A stretch of 64,000 nt of DNA from Heyndrickxia sporothermodurans (GTDB lineage Bacteria; Bacillota; Bacilli; Bacillales; Bacillaceae_C): contig BORH01000001.1 of assembly GCA_018333075.1 (NCBI GenBank), positions 62,001 through 126,000 on the forward strand, in the 5' to 3' direction. A program made the position numbers and the translations under genes. Shown in pieces: positions 8,704-18,990 of this stretch; position 1 is the stretch's first letter; every line of letters starts with the position of its first letter. The notes beneath the pieces are model-generated. The model saw only the letters and a program-made list of their open reading frames with translations, had not been told where the DNA came from and did not search any database.

Positions 8704-9330
8704 TCAGTTCACTCCCAGCGATTCAAAAATAATTTGAAATGATTCTGGATGCGGGAGTAGAAAAAAATGACCGTCAACACTCGATGAAGAATCTGCCTCA
8801 TAAAGCGCCGTATCAATAACAATCGCGTAGTCACTAACTTGTGAGGCTTCTAATAGTCCAAAACTTATTATTGCCCCAAACATATCAACACTTAAAGCTG
8901 GAACCGATGGCAGTAAATCTAACTTTGTAAAGTCTGAAAAAGCTGTTAAATATGAACCTGCTAATATATTTCCTAACTCCTGTGCAGCAGATATTCCTAA
9001 TTCTGAATACGGAAGTTCACTTAATGTGAAAGAGCTATCGCCGAGCATTTGTCCAATGAAGCGTTCACCTTGTTCAATAGGTAGGATAAAAAACATATTT
9101 CCTTTTGCATCCCCCTCAATTCTAAGAAAAACACTTACAACAACGTTTTCTGCTCCTCCCCCTAGTTCCATTATTTCGTTAAATGGAACAATTCTCACAC
9201 TAGGAACCTTCATTTCTATTTTCTTATTAAGCAGCATCGAAAGGGCTGTGGCTGCATGACCAGCTCCAATATTGCCAATTTCTTTTAATATGTCCAAATG
9301 TATATTTGAAAATCTCCCATCAAAATCCAT
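8704..9330 (-). CDS. cheC: CheY-P phosphatase CheC
   Basis: Removes phosphate from CheY-P and takes part in adaptation with CheD. The 208 residues show both active-site helices of the CheC/FliY family: LKEIGNIGAGHAATAL (Glu17, Asn20) and AAQELGNILAGSYLTAF (about residues 110-125). Two intact sites distinguish CheC from CheX. SD AGGAG lies 8 nt before the ATG. It is the second member of this family in the window, besides FliY. Confidence 0.96.
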   Translation of the reverse strand: MDFDGRFSNIHLDILKEIGNIGAGHAATALSMLLNKKIEMKVPSVRIVPFNEIMELGGGAENVVVSVFLRIEGDAKGNMFFILPIEQGERFIGQMLGDSSFTLSELPYSELGISAAQELGNILAGSYLTAFSDFTKLDLLPSVPALSVDMFGAIISFGLLEASQVSDYAIVIDTALYEADSSSSVDGHFFLLPHPESFQIIFESLGVN

Positions 9331-9341
9331 CGAAAAAACTC

Positions 9342-9788
9342 CTATTTAAGCGGACTTAATACTTGCTCTAAATTAATTAATATTAATAATCTCTTATTTA
9401 TTTTTGCTACACCAGAAATATATTCTTCTTTAATAGAATCCACCACTTCTGGTTGAGGCTCTATCATATCTTTTGTAATATCCAGTACATCATTTGCTGC
9501 ATCTACCAATAATCCGACTTCCATATTTTCCAAAACTACAATAATAATTCTAGTACTATCATTTAATAATATCTTTCCAATACCAAATCGTTTTTGCAAA
9601 TCAATAATTGGTAATACAACACCACGTAAATTGATAACACCTTTAACGAAGCTCTCGGTTTTAGGAACTCTAGTTATATGTTGTACTTTTTCAATTGCAC
9701 GAACTTGTTGTACAGGAATGGCATATTCTTTATCTAATAATTGAAAAACAATTAATTTCACATTTTCTGTAGCAGTATTTTCCGTCAT
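9342..9788 (-). CDS. cheW: chemotaxis coupling protein CheW
   Basis: Adaptor that links CheA to chemoreceptors in the polar arrays. It is a single CheW SH3-like domain; the ATG at 9788 (MTENTATENVKL, 148 aa) has GGAG eight bases upstream and is preferred over an in-frame start 18 nt earlier. Typical blocks are LDKEYAIPVQQVRAIEKV, VPKTESFVKGVINLRGVVLP and VGLLVDAANDVLDI. It lies 125 nt after cheA, the longest gap in this part of the operon, with nothing recognisable in the gap. Confidence 0.96.
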   Translation of the reverse strand: MTENTATENVKLIVFQLLDKEYAIPVQQVRAIEKVQHITRVPKTESFVKGVINLRGVVLPIIDLQKRFGIGKILLNDSTRIIIVVLENMEVGLLVDAANDVLDITKDMIEPQPEVVDSIKEEYISGVAKINKRLLILINLEQVLSPLK

Positions 9789-9931
9789 TCTTCCCACTCC
9801 AATCATTCCATGACTGTTTTATTAATTATTTTTTCTAATTAAAAATAGATAACATATTTATATACTTCTTGTAAATTAGATGACTATTACATTCTTTTCT
9901 TTTCAAATAGTAATTAGCAAGAATAGTAGAA

Positions 9932-11983
9932 CTACTTAATCAATGCATTACAATCAATAATTAACGCTACTTGTCCGTCACCAAGAATAGTTGCCCCAGA
10001 AATAGCAAAAACATTTGTTAAATAATTGCCTAATGACTTCAGTACAATCTCTTGTTGACCTATAAATGAATCAACCACTAATGCGGCCATTTTACTTCCT
10101 TTTCTGACGATAACAATTGAATAATACTCATTTTCACTACTAGCATTTGGAACATTAAAAACTTCTTTTAAAAACACTAATGGTACGATATTACCTCTGA
10201 AATCAATCACTTTTTGATTATGGGCATTTAAAATATCACTCTGCTTAATAATTGCTGTTTCAATGATTGAAGATAGTGGAACAGCATATTTTTCTTGTCC
10301 AATTTCAACAAGCATCACTGCAATAATGGATAAAGTTAAAGGCAATTGTATAATAAAAACAGAGCCTTGACCTTCGTTTGATTCAATTGTGATTGTACCG
10401 CCTAGCGATTCGATTGTTGATTTTACAACATCTAAACCGACACCTCTACCAGAAATGTCTGAAATCTTGTCAGCAGTAGAAAAGCCTGATGCCAGTATTA
10501 ATTCATAAACTTGCTTATCTGATAAGCTTTCAGCTTCCTCCGCAGTAATTATTCCTTTAGATAAAGCCTTATCCAAAACCTTATCACGATTTATCCCAGC
10601 CCCATCATCTTCTATTTCAATAAAGACATGGTTGCCACTATGATACGCTTTTAATTTTATTGTTCCTTCTTCTTGTTTTCCTTGGCTAATTCTCTTTTCT
10701 GGCATTTCTATTCCATGATCAATCGCATTTCTTAATAAATGTACAAGAGGATCACCAATTTCATCAATTACCGTTCGATCAAGTTCCGTTTCTGCCCCTA
10801 TCACTTCTAGGTTTATTTTCTTATGTAAATCTCTTGCTAGTTGTCTTACCATCCGAGGGAATCGATTAAAAACTGTTTCAACAGGAACCATTCTCATATT
10901 TAAAATAATATTTTGTAAATCACTAGAAATTCGAGTCATTCTTTCTACTGTCTCATCAAGTTCAGTATGATGTAACTCCTTTGAAATTTGTTCTAATCTT
11001 CCACGATCTATTACAAGCTCTTCAAAAAGATTCATTAGAATATCTAATCTATCAATATTCACGCGAATAGTCTTACTTTGTGCAGTTGAATGTACAGGTT
11101 TATTTTCATTTTTTTCTTGTCTTTTTGAAGAAGATTTCACAGTTTTTGGTTGACTTTCAATAGCTTCATTATGACTTGATTTTTTTCCCTCTGTATTATC
11201 ATCATACATTTGTTGGATATTATTAATTCCCACTATTATGACTTCTTCAATTTCAGATACCTTCATAATTTTCTTTTTAATTTCATCAGGATGATCCTGA
11301 GTAATCAATGTTACTGAGAAATGACTATCAAATTGCTCAGCTTCAAGCTGATCAACAGAAGGATTAGATTTAATTATTTCACCGCATTTTTCCAAGACTT
11401 CAAATGTCATGAATACCCTTGCTGCCTTTAATAAACAGTCACTTCTTAGAGAAATTGAAAGCTCAAAGCAATGAAAACCTTGATCAAGTGACTGTTGGAT
11501 AATGGTTTGCTCATATTGATCATAGCTATTATTTAATGCTTGTTTTTCTACTGTTTCAATAGATGCTGCAACTTCATTTGCCGCAGAATGTATGTCCATG
11601 GAATCTCCAGCTTCTATTTTATGTAATTTTTCAATAACATCTGAAACATCCTTTTTTCCATCTCCGCCAGAAGCAATCGATTCAACCATCGTTTCTAGGT
11701 CATCAACTGCCAAAAAAACGATATCAAGTAATTCAGGTGTTACGACAATTTTTTCATTACGTATTGCATCTAAAACATTTTCCATTTTATGTGTCAAATT
11801 TGCTAAATCCTCATAACCCATTGTTGCTGACATCCCTTTTAAAGTATGTGCAGAACGAAAGATTTCATTAACAATCGATAGATCATGAGGATTTTTCTCT
11901 AATAATAACAATTGCTCATTACATGATTGTAGATGCTCCTTACTCTCCTCGATAAATATCTCTAAATATTGACCCATTTCCAT
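9932..11983 (-). CDS. cheA: chemotaxis histidine kinase CheA
   Basis: Receptor-coupled kinase that phosphorylates CheY and CheB. The 683 residues read in order: Hpt domain with the phospho-His in FRSAHTLKGMSATMGY (His46); a response-regulator-binding region; a charged linker (about residues 265-300); dimerisation helices (NIDRLDILMNLFEELVIDRG). The HATPase domain follows with the N box HLLRNAIDHGIE and DDGAGINRDKV. The C-terminal CheW-like domain contains VEIGQEKYAVPLSSI. The length equals the Bacillus norm. ATG with GGGGTTAA upstream. Confidence 0.98.
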   Translation of the reverse strand: MEMGQYLEIFIEESKEHLQSCNEQLLLLEKNPHDLSIVNEIFRSAHTLKGMSATMGYEDLANLTHKMENVLDAIRNEKIVVTPELLDIVFLAVDDLETMVESIASGGDGKKDVSDVIEKLHKIEAGDSMDIHSAANEVAASIETVEKQALNNSYDQYEQTIIQQSLDQGFHCFELSISLRSDCLLKAARVFMTFEVLEKCGEIIKSNPSVDQLEAEQFDSHFSVTLITQDHPDEIKKKIMKVSEIEEVIIVGINNIQQMYDDNTEGKKSSHNEAIESQPKTVKSSSKRQEKNENKPVHSTAQSKTIRVNIDRLDILMNLFEELVIDRGRLEQISKELHHTELDETVERMTRISSDLQNIILNMRMVPVETVFNRFPRMVRQLARDLHKKINLEVIGAETELDRTVIDEIGDPLVHLLRNAIDHGIEMPEKRISQGKQEEGTIKLKAYHSGNHVFIEIEDDGAGINRDKVLDKALSKGIITAEEAESLSDKQVYELILASGFSTADKISDISGRGVGLDVVKSTIESLGGTITIESNEGQGSVFIIQLPLTLSIIAVMLVEIGQEKYAVPLSSIIETAIIKQSDILNAHNQKVIDFRGNIVPLVFLKEVFNVPNASSENEYYSIVIVRKGSKMAALVVDSFIGQQEIVLKSLGNYLTNVFAISGATILGDGQVALIIDCNALIK

Positions 11984-11999
11984 TTAACCCCACACCCTT

Positions 12000-13067
12000 C
12001 TACATGTATTTCATAATTGAATTAGCAATTTGTTCAAGGTCAACTACCTCATCCACAAAGTTCGTGGCGATTGCAGATTTCGGCATACCAAAAACAACAC
12101 AACTATTTTCTGACTCCGCTATTGCTTTCACATTTCCATTTAACTTTAATTCTTTTAAACCTTTTGAGCCATCTGCGCCCATTCCAGTTAAAATGACCGC
12201 AATTTTATCATAATTTTCTATTGAGCTAATGGATTCAAACATTACATCAACTGAAGGTCTGTGTCCCTTAACAGGTGGTGAATGTCCTAAACTAATTTTT
12301 ATACCACTAAAACTTTCCTTTAACAGTAAATGAAAATTTCCGGGAGCGATATAAGCTACTCCATTCTTTAATAAATCCCCATCTTCTGCCTCTTTTACGG
12401 TAATTTCACACATCGTATTTAATCGATTAGCTAAAGATTTAGTAAAACCAGCAGGCATATGTTGAACAATTAGAATTGGAGCTTCAATACTTTTGGGCAA
12501 TAAGGTCAATACTTCCTGCAACGCTTTAGGTCCACCAGTCGATGAACCGATACAGATCATTTTATTTCGTCTAAGACGATTCCAATTTTCAACAGGCTCC
12601 GATGAAGTCTTGACCAAAAAACCAGCTTTTTTTCTGTTTAGTATTTTTTGCATATTTGGCAAGTTTACATGACTAGCATTTTTCACTTTATCAATCAGTT
12701 CTAATTTTATCTTATTTAAATCTAATGAAATGGCACCGGAAGGCTTTGCTACAAAATCAATCGCACCTTTTTCCATGGCGAGTATTGTATTTAAAGCCCC
12801 TTCAGTAGTTGTACTGGATAACATAATTACAGGAGTTGGGCACTCTTTCATTATCCTTTCTAAGGCCTCTAATCCATTCATTATTGGCATTTCTACATCC
12901 ATGGTGATGACATTTGGTTTAAACTGCTTAGCTTTGTCTATGGCATCCATCCCATTTCTCGCAATTCCAACCACTTCAATATTCGAGTCTTCTTCTAAAA
13001 ATTGAACGATTAATTTCCTCATAAATGCTGAATCATCAACGACAAGAACTTTTATTGGATTCATCAT
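12000..13067 (-). CDS. cheB: CheB receptor methylesterase / deamidase
   Basis: Response regulator that demethylates receptors when phosphorylated by CheA. The N-terminal receiver domain has VVDDSAF and the phospho-Asp in NVITMDVEMPIMNG (about residue 57). The C-terminal esterase has the catalytic Ser in CIGSSTGGPKAL, His in LIVQHMPAGFTKSLA and Asp in LTGMGADGSKG. It is 355 residues, a typical length. Two adjacent ATGs begin the gene after AAGGTAGGG. It follows flhG by 5 nt. Confidence 0.97.
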   Translation of the reverse strand: MMNPIKVLVVDDSAFMRKLIVQFLEEDSNIEVVGIARNGMDAIDKAKQFKPNVITMDVEMPIMNGLEALERIMKECPTPVIMLSSTTTEGALNTILAMEKGAIDFVAKPSGAISLDLNKIKLELIDKVKNASHVNLPNMQKILNRKKAGFLVKTSSEPVENWNRLRRNKMICIGSSTGGPKALQEVLTLLPKSIEAPILIVQHMPAGFTKSLANRLNTMCEITVKEAEDGDLLKNGVAYIAPGNFHLLLKESFSGIKISLGHSPPVKGHRPSVDVMFESISSIENYDKIAVILTGMGADGSKGLKELKLNGNVKAIAESENSCVVFGMPKSAIATNFVDEVVDLEQIANSIMKYM

Positions 13068-13072
13068 CAGCC

Positions 13073-13933
13073 CTACCTTTCAAACAGACTCCGAAGTCTA
13101 CGTATAAATGAATTTGTATGGGATGACTGTCTACTCACATGTTCATCGCCTAAATATGTTTGAACAATCTTTTCCAGCTTTGTCGTAATAAGTGAACGAG
13201 GAAATTCGGTGTAAAAAGGAGTTTGTCCAATTACTGCCTTTCTAACATGCGAATCCTCTGGTAAAACTCCTAAAATTTGAACATTCTTGTTTAAAAACTT
13301 TTTCATTGCTAATTGTAATCGTTCTAATGTTGCGATTCCTTCTTTTTCTCTTTCACTTCGATTACAAATTAAATACAAATGATTATTAGATTCTTGTAAT
13401 ACAATATATTTCATCATTGAATAGGCATCTGTAATAGAAGTCGGTTCTGGAGTAGTGATCACAAATATATCATCTACAGATAACATAATCTGCAGATTTG
13501 CATTTGTTGCACCTGCTCCCATATCAAAAAGAATATAATCATATAAGTATTGTAACTCTTCTAATTCTATCAAAAGTCTTTGTATGGAAATTTTGTCTAA
13601 TTCAAGAACTTTAGAAAACCCATTCCCTGCCGATATATATGAAATTTGATATGGCCCCGTATAAATAATCTCATTAAAAGGTATATTCTTTTCAATAAAA
13701 TTAGATATGGTATGTTTCGAATCTGCACCGATTAATACATTAATATTGCCCATTCCGATATCAAAATCAAAAACTAATACCTTTTTTCCTTTTTTCGCCA
13801 GAGATAATGCTGTATTAATAGTAAAATTTGACTTCCCCACTCCACCTTTTCCACTAACAACAGCAATTGTTTTAGCAGAATGTAATGCACCATTACTAAG
13901 CTTTTTTCGTAATTTTTCTGCCTGATCTCTCAT
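13073..13933 (-). CDS. flhG: MinD-like ATPase FlhG (YlxH)
   Basis: ParA/MinD-family ATPase that works with FlhF to set flagellum number and spacing and to assemble FliM-FliY C-rings. The 286 residues hold the deviant Walker A KGGVGKSNF (about residues 29-37), FDFDIGMGNINVL as the A' motif and FDMGAGA as Walker B-like. The N-terminal basic helix (RDQAEKLRKKL) resembles the segment that stimulates FlhF GTPase. The C-terminal helix (SFIRRLRSLF) is amphipathic, as expected of a membrane-targeting sequence. The start overlaps flhF by 4 nt. Confidence 0.95.
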   Translation of the reverse strand: MRDQAEKLRKKLSNGALHSAKTIAVVSGKGGVGKSNFTINTALSLAKKGKKVLVFDFDIGMGNINVLIGADSKHTISNFIEKNIPFNEIIYTGPYQISYISAGNGFSKVLELDKISIQRLLIELEELQYLYDYILFDMGAGATNANLQIMLSVDDIFVITTPEPTSITDAYSMMKYIVLQESNNHLYLICNRSEREKEGIATLERLQLAMKKFLNKNVQILGVLPEDSHVRKAVIGQTPFYTEFPRSLITTKLEKIVQTYLGDEHVSRQSSHTNSFIRRLRSLFER

Positions 13934-15063
13934 TTTTTTATACCTGCAAAGAGATTGTTTATTAAGATTTGAGCATTACATTCTACTAAATCATCCGGTA
14001 CATCTTGACCATTTGTTAAATAAGCTACCCCTTTATTATTTTTAATAACTAAATTAATGATTGAACCGTAGGTAGATGTTTCATCTAATTTAGTAAAAAT
14101 GAATTTATTAAAATTTATAGACTTAAAATTTTCTATAATAATCTGTATATCTTTTTCCTTCATTGATAATGAGAGGGTTAATAAAGTTTCCATATTTTCT
14201 TTAAAATCAATTAGATTTTGTAATTCATTAATATACTTTATTTCCCGATAATTTCGACCAGCTGTATCAATAAATATATGATCATATTCTTTGTACTGTT
14301 CTACGGCTTTTTGAAAGTCCTCCAATTTGTACACGACTTCTACAGGGACATTTAATAGATTTGCATAAGTTTTTAATTGTTCAATTGCAGCAATTCTATA
14401 AGTATCAGTTGTAATAAAAGCGATTTTTTTACCTTTTTCTAAAATTTCACCTGCAGCAACTTTAGCAAGTGTTGTTGTTTTTCCAACTCCAGTAGGACCG
14501 ACTAAATTAATAAATTTTTTCTCAAAGGAGAACCCGCCATATGCAACATGGCTCAATCGATTAAATAAATATTGTTTTCCCCATTCAGTTATTTGTTGAA
14601 AAGATGGTTCTACATGACTTTTTCTCCATTTCTGAAGCAATTCACTACTTAATGAAGATATTATTTCAGAATCAACCTCTTGTTCATGTAAGTTTTCACA
14701 TATCAATTGGATAGGTTCAGGTAAATCTTGATATGGTATAGCTTGGTTCATTGAAACCTGATGAACCATGCGCTTTAATTCAGATATTTCCTCATGTAAA
14801 TCATTTTTCATTTTACTGCCTGTTGTTTCCTGTGGAGTAATAATTGGTGCAATTTGTTTTTTTTCCTTAACAATTAATTGGTTTTGTGCGTTTTCTGAAT
14901 CTAGTGCAGCAATTACTTCTAATTTTTTCTTCTTAATTAATCCAAGCCATCCACGGCTATGAATAACCTTAGAATTAAGAATGACGGCTTCATCTCCAAG
15001 CTCCTGGCGAATTTGCTTCATTGCCTCTGTCATGTTGATCGCAACAAACTTTTTTACTTTCAT
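13930..15063 (-). CDS. flhF: SRP-family GTPase FlhF
   Basis: Third SRP-type GTPase, paralogous to Ffh and FtsY in the same window; it places flagellar basal bodies. The 377 residues comprise a variable basic N-terminal region (about 1-120), a helical N domain, and the GTPase G domain. The P loop is [16 protein letters not shown] (G1 at 189-197), followed by ITTDTYRIAAIEQLKTYA and HIFIDTAGRNYRE (G3). FTKLDET is the G4 motif. The start ATG overlaps the flhA stop by 4 nt. Confidence 0.96.
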   Translation of the reverse strand: MKVKKFVAINMTEAMKQIRQELGDEAVILNSKVIHSRGWLGLIKKKKLEVIAALDSENAQNQLIVKEKKQIAPIITPQETTGSKMKNDLHEEISELKRMVHQVSMNQAIPYQDLPEPIQLICENLHEQEVDSEIISSLSSELLQKWRKSHVEPSFQQITEWGKQYLFNRLSHVAYGGFSFEKKFINLVGPTGVGKTTTLAKVAAGEILEKGKKIAFITTDTYRIAAIEQLKTYANLLNVPVEVVYKLEDFQKAVEQYKEYDHIFIDTAGRNYREIKYINELQNLIDFKENMETLLTLSLSMKEKDIQIIIENFKSINFNKFIFTKLDETSTYGSIINLVIKNNKGVAYLTNGQDVPDDLVECNAQILINNLFAGIKK

Positions 15064-17096
15064 TCTATATTCACCACCCCTACGCTTTGAACCTCAACAT
15101 TTGCTTCCAATTCATTGTAAGATAGGATTGGAATTCGTGGAAAATAACGCTCTGTCATTTGACGAACATACATCCTAACAGCAGGAGAACATAAAATAAT
15201 TGGAGATTGTCCTAACTCTGACATTTGCTCTACTTGTTTAGCAACAGCTTCTAATATACTTTGAGAGTCACTTGGGTCAATGGACAAATAATTCCCATGC
15301 TCCGTTTGTTGTATACCATCAGCAATCATTTTTTCAATTTTTCCAGATACAGTAATTACTTTTAACGTACTACCTTCTTCTAAATACTGATTCGTAATTT
15401 GCCTTGCTAAGTTTTGTCGAACATATTCAGTGAGCAAATCCGTATCTGTTGTCATCTTCCCATAATCTGCTAGCGTTTCGAAAATAATTGTTAAGTTACG
15501 AATTGAGACATTTTCTTTTAGTAGCTTCGCCAGTACCTTTTGAATATCACCGACAGATAAAGGATTAGGGGTAACCTCTTCAACAAGGATCGGAAATGAT
15601 TCTTTTATATGATCAATTAACTGTTTTGTTTCTTGTCGTCCTAATAATTCAAATGAATTAGCTCTTAATATTTCCGTAATATGAGTAGACACTACGGATG
15701 GTGGATCAACAACTGTAAAACCAAGGATTTCTGCCTGTTCTTTCATATTTTCCGCAATCCATTTTGCTGGTAATCCAAATGATGGCTCTATAGTATCAAT
15801 TCCATCAATTGAATCGTCCCCAATTCCTGGACTCATAGCTAAGTAGTGATCGAGTAATAACTCTCCTCTTCCCATTTCATTTCCTTTAATTTTCAACACA
15901 TATTCATTGGGCTGTAATTGAATATTATCGCGAATTCTAACAACTGGAATAACGATCCCTAATTCAAGTGCTAACTGGCGTCGTATCATAACTACTCGAT
16001 CAAGGAGATCCCCTCCTTGATTCGCATCTGCAAGAGGAATGAGTCCGTATCCAAATTCAAATTCAATCGGGTCAATATTTAATAGATTAATAACGCTTTC
16101 TGGACTTTTTAACTCTTCAGATTGAATCTCTTCCTCTAATTCTTGCATCTCTTCTTGAGAATTTTTTGGAACCCTTGATAACCTATAGCCTCCAAGTGCA
16201 AGAGCAGCAGAAATCGGCATCGTTACCAAGTCATTGATTGGTGTTGCAATACCTAGTAAAAAAATGGTCCCTGCAGCAATGTATAGCATTTTTGGAAATG
16301 CAAGAAGCTGTGAAATAATATCTTGTCCAAGGTTTCCATCAGATGCTGCACGAGTAACGACAATACCAGTTGCTGTTGAGATTAATAGTGCAGGAATCTG
16401 ACTGACAATTCCATCGCCCACAGTAAGCAACGAGTATTTTGTTGCTGCTTCAGCAATAGGGAGCCCTTGCTGAGTCATACCGATAATAATACCAAATATT
16501 AAATTGATCAGAACAATGATTATACCGGCAATGGCATCACCTTTAACAAACTTACTTGCACCGTCCATTGCACCATAGAAATCTGATTCACGACTTACTT
16601 TTTCTCGTCTCTCCCTTGCTTCATGCTCTGAAATCATTCCAGCATTTAAATCCGCATCAATACTCATTTGCTTACCTGGCATCGCATCAAGGGTAAAACG
16701 AGCAGCAACCTCTGACACCCTTTCGGAACCTTTCGTAATAACAACAAACTGAATAATGATTAAAATTAGAAAGACCACTAGTCCAACAATAACATTTCCA
16801 CCAACAACAAATGTCCCAAAGGTTTCAACAACTCCACCAGCTTCACCCTTCGATAAAATGGATCTCGTTGTAGATACATTCAATCCTAATCGAAACAAGG
16901 TTAGTAATAATAAAAGTGATGGAAAAACAGAAAATTGTAATGGCTCTGTCATATTCATTGAAGTTAATAATACTAATAATGCAAGAGATATATTAATAAT
17001 AATGAGAAAACTTAATAGTCCTGGTGGAAATGGTATGATCAACATCGCCACTATTAATATGACACTTAATAAAACTGACAGATCCCTTGTTGACAT
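15060..17096 (-). CDS. flhA: flagellar export gate protein FlhA
   Basis: Large subunit of the type III export gate; it forms a nonameric ring that docks chaperone-substrate complexes and uses the proton motive force. The 678 residues have an N-terminal membrane domain of about eight segments. The conserved FHIPEP loop is here MPGKQMSIDADLNAGMISEH, with DADLNAG matching the family. A linker and a cytoplasmic four-subdomain region from about residue 330 follow. ATG with AGGAGAGAAAG upstream, 31 nt after flhB. Confidence 0.98.
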   Translation of the reverse strand: MSTRDLSVLLSVILIVAMLIIPFPPGLLSFLIIINISLALLVLLTSMNMTEPLQFSVFPSLLLLLTLFRLGLNVSTTRSILSKGEAGGVVETFGTFVVGGNVIVGLVVFLILIIIQFVVITKGSERVSEVAARFTLDAMPGKQMSIDADLNAGMISEHEARERREKVSRESDFYGAMDGASKFVKGDAIAGIIIVLINLIFGIIIGMTQQGLPIAEAATKYSLLTVGDGIVSQIPALLISTATGIVVTRAASDGNLGQDIISQLLAFPKMLYIAAGTIFLLGIATPINDLVTMPISAALALGGYRLSRVPKNSQEEMQELEEEIQSEELKSPESVINLLNIDPIEFEFGYGLIPLADANQGGDLLDRVVMIRRQLALELGIVIPVVRIRDNIQLQPNEYVLKIKGNEMGRGELLLDHYLAMSPGIGDDSIDGIDTIEPSFGLPAKWIAENMKEQAEILGFTVVDPPSVVSTHITEILRANSFELLGRQETKQLIDHIKESFPILVEEVTPNPLSVGDIQKVLAKLLKENVSIRNLTIIFETLADYGKMTTDTDLLTEYVRQNLARQITNQYLEEGSTLKVITVSGKIEKMIADGIQQTEHGNYLSIDPSDSQSILEAVAKQVEQMSELGQSPIILCSPAVRMYVRQMTERYFPRIPILSYNELEANVEVQSVGVVNIE

Positions 17097-17127
17097 CCAC
17101 TTTCTCTCCTAACATCTAAAAAAAAAC

Positions 17128-18210
17128 TTAAATTTTATTTTTGATACGATAAACATATGCTAATATTTCAGCAACTACCTTAAAAAACTCCTCAGGAATC
17201 GTATCCCCGATTTCAGTTTGATCGTATAAAGCTCTTGCTAATGGGCGATTCTCAACCATAATAATTTCATGTTCTTTACCAATTTTTTTAATTTTTTCAG
17301 CTAAAAAATCAACACCTTTTGCGAGTACATATGGAGCATCATATTTATCATCATCATATTTTAAGCAAATAGCAAAATGAGTAGGGTTCGTTATAATGAC
17401 ATCAGCATTTGGCACTTCCTGCATCATTCTTCTCATCGCCATTTCTCTTTGCCTTTGCTTTATTTTCGATTTGATTAATGGGTCTCCTTCACTATTTTTA
17501 TATTCATCCTTAATATCTTGTTTCGACATTCTAATGTTTTTCTCAAAGTCGAAACGCTGGTATAAATAATCAAAAACAGCAAGAAACAGTAAGGCGATTG
17601 AAGCAACCAGTCCCATTTGTAAAGCGAGGTTAACAATAATCTTTATTGCATCCCCTACTGATTTATAAGATAATCCCAATACTTCATCAATTCTCATCCA
17701 TAATACAACTAGTGTTGCAGTACCAACAAAAGAAATTTTCAAAATTGACTTTAATAACTCCACGATCGCACGCATCGAAAAAATTCGTTTAAAGCCTTTA
17801 ATTGGGTCAAGCTTTTCCAACTTTGGCTTTATGCTTTCTGGAGAGAATAATAATCCAATTTGGGCAAAATTTGCAGCGACAGCTGCTAAAAAGGCTACTA
17901 ACATAATTGGACCTAACACAATTGCTACTTCTTTTAAAACCTCTACCATAAGCACTTTAATATTGTTTTCAGTTAAATCAACTAACATATAATTTTGTAA
18001 GGAATGGCGAAAAAAAATAAAAATATGATTTCCAATAAAAGATGAACCAAAAAGGAGGAATAGAAATACAGCTAAAAGTCCAACCGAAGTATTAATATCT
18101 TGACTTTTAGCAGTTTGTCCCTTCTTTCTAGCATCCTGTCGCTTTTTAGGTGTGGCTTTTTCTGTTTTTTCACCAGCAAAAAATTGTAAATCTAATAATA
18201 GGTATTTCAT
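17128..18210 (-). CDS. flhB: flagellar export switch protein FlhB
   Basis: Controls the change from rod/hook to filament substrates through self-cleavage. Of its 360 residues the first 30 are basic (GEKTEKATPKKRQDARKKG), four membrane segments follow, and the cytoplasmic domain carries NPTH at 275-278, cleaved between Asn275 and Pro276. The C-terminal part (TIPEEFFKVVAEILAYVYR) is closely similar to YlqH elsewhere in this window. The start overlaps fliR by 4 nt (ATGA), with GGTGGAG upstream. Confidence 0.98.
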   Translation of the reverse strand: MKYLLLDLQFFAGEKTEKATPKKRQDARKKGQTAKSQDINTSVGLLAVFLFLLFGSSFIGNHIFIFFRHSLQNYMLVDLTENNIKVLMVEVLKEVAIVLGPIMLVAFLAAVAANFAQIGLLFSPESIKPKLEKLDPIKGFKRIFSMRAIVELLKSILKISFVGTATLVVLWMRIDEVLGLSYKSVGDAIKIIVNLALQMGLVASIALLFLAVFDYLYQRFDFEKNIRMSKQDIKDEYKNSEGDPLIKSKIKQRQREMAMRRMMQEVPNADVIITNPTHFAICLKYDDDKYDAPYVLAKGVDFLAEKIKKIGKEHEIIMVENRPLARALYDQTEIGDTIPEEFFKVVAEILAYVYRIKNKI

Positions 18211-18986
18211 TTTACTCCACCTACTAATTTCATAACATCTCTTAATGCGTAAAACATTGTTTCAAATAAATGCTGACAAACAGAAAAAATAACCCCCATA
18301 ACAATCAATAATACGATAAAACTGACTGCTATCTTTACAGGAAACCCAACTACAAAAATATTAAGTTGTGGCACTGTCCTGGCTATAATCCCTAAAGCAA
18401 CATCAACTAAAAAAATGGTCGCCACTACTGGAATGGACATTTGAAAAGCAATAACAAACATCTTACTAAATGTATGTAGGATAAAATCAACTACACTTGC
18501 ATCTCCAAAAGGGAATATAGCTTGATCAATAGGAATAAATTGATAACTAAAAAAAATCCCGTCTAAAATAATATGGTGACCATTTAAAGCAAGTAACAAA
18601 AGTAGAGCAAAACTATATAAATACTGTCCCATTAATGGACTTTGTGTTCCAGTCTGTGGATCAATAACATTTGCAATGGCAAATCCCATTTGAAAGTCAA
18701 TAAATCCACCAGCAATTTGTATGGCAGCCAAAATCAAGTAAGCTACGAAACCGATAAATAACCCCACTATTGCTTCTTTTATTAGCAGCATAAAATACTT
18801 CCCATCTATTTCAAAACCATGTACATCTAAACTATAGTACATTAACCATGCTAAAAAGAAGGCGAATCCGATTCGATAAAACGCAGGAATCGTTCGATAG
18901 GAGAATAATGGCATCGTTACAAAAAAAGCGGATACTCTAACAAATATTAATAAAAAAACAGTAAAAGACGGAATAAGATGGGCCAT
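18207..18986 (-). CDS. fliR: flagellar export protein FliR
   Basis: Integral membrane subunit of the FliPQR export gate. It has 259 residues, mostly hydrophobic, with about six membrane segments and the conserved blocks FFVTMPLFSYRTIPAFYRIG near the start and MGFAIANVIDPQTGTQSPLMG in the middle, the second being typical of FliR. Only a weak AGG precedes the ATG. It follows fliQ by 4 nt and overlaps flhB by 4 nt. Confidence 0.97.
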   Translation of the reverse strand: MAHLIPSFTVFLLIFVRVSAFFVTMPLFSYRTIPAFYRIGFAFFLAWLMYYSLDVHGFEIDGKYFMLLIKEAIVGLFIGFVAYLILAAIQIAGGFIDFQMGFAIANVIDPQTGTQSPLMGQYLYSFALLLLLALNGHHIILDGIFFSYQFIPIDQAIFPFGDASVVDFILHTFSKMFVIAFQMSIPVVATIFLVDVALGIIARTVPQLNIFVVGFPVKIAVSFIVLLIVMGVIFSVCQHLFETMFYALRDVMKLVGGVK

Positions 18987-18990
18987 TTTA

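Noticed and set aside
16756-17112. Plus-strand 118-codon frame opposite the flhA start
   Set aside because: Antisense shadow of conserved flhA coding sequence, without start signals.
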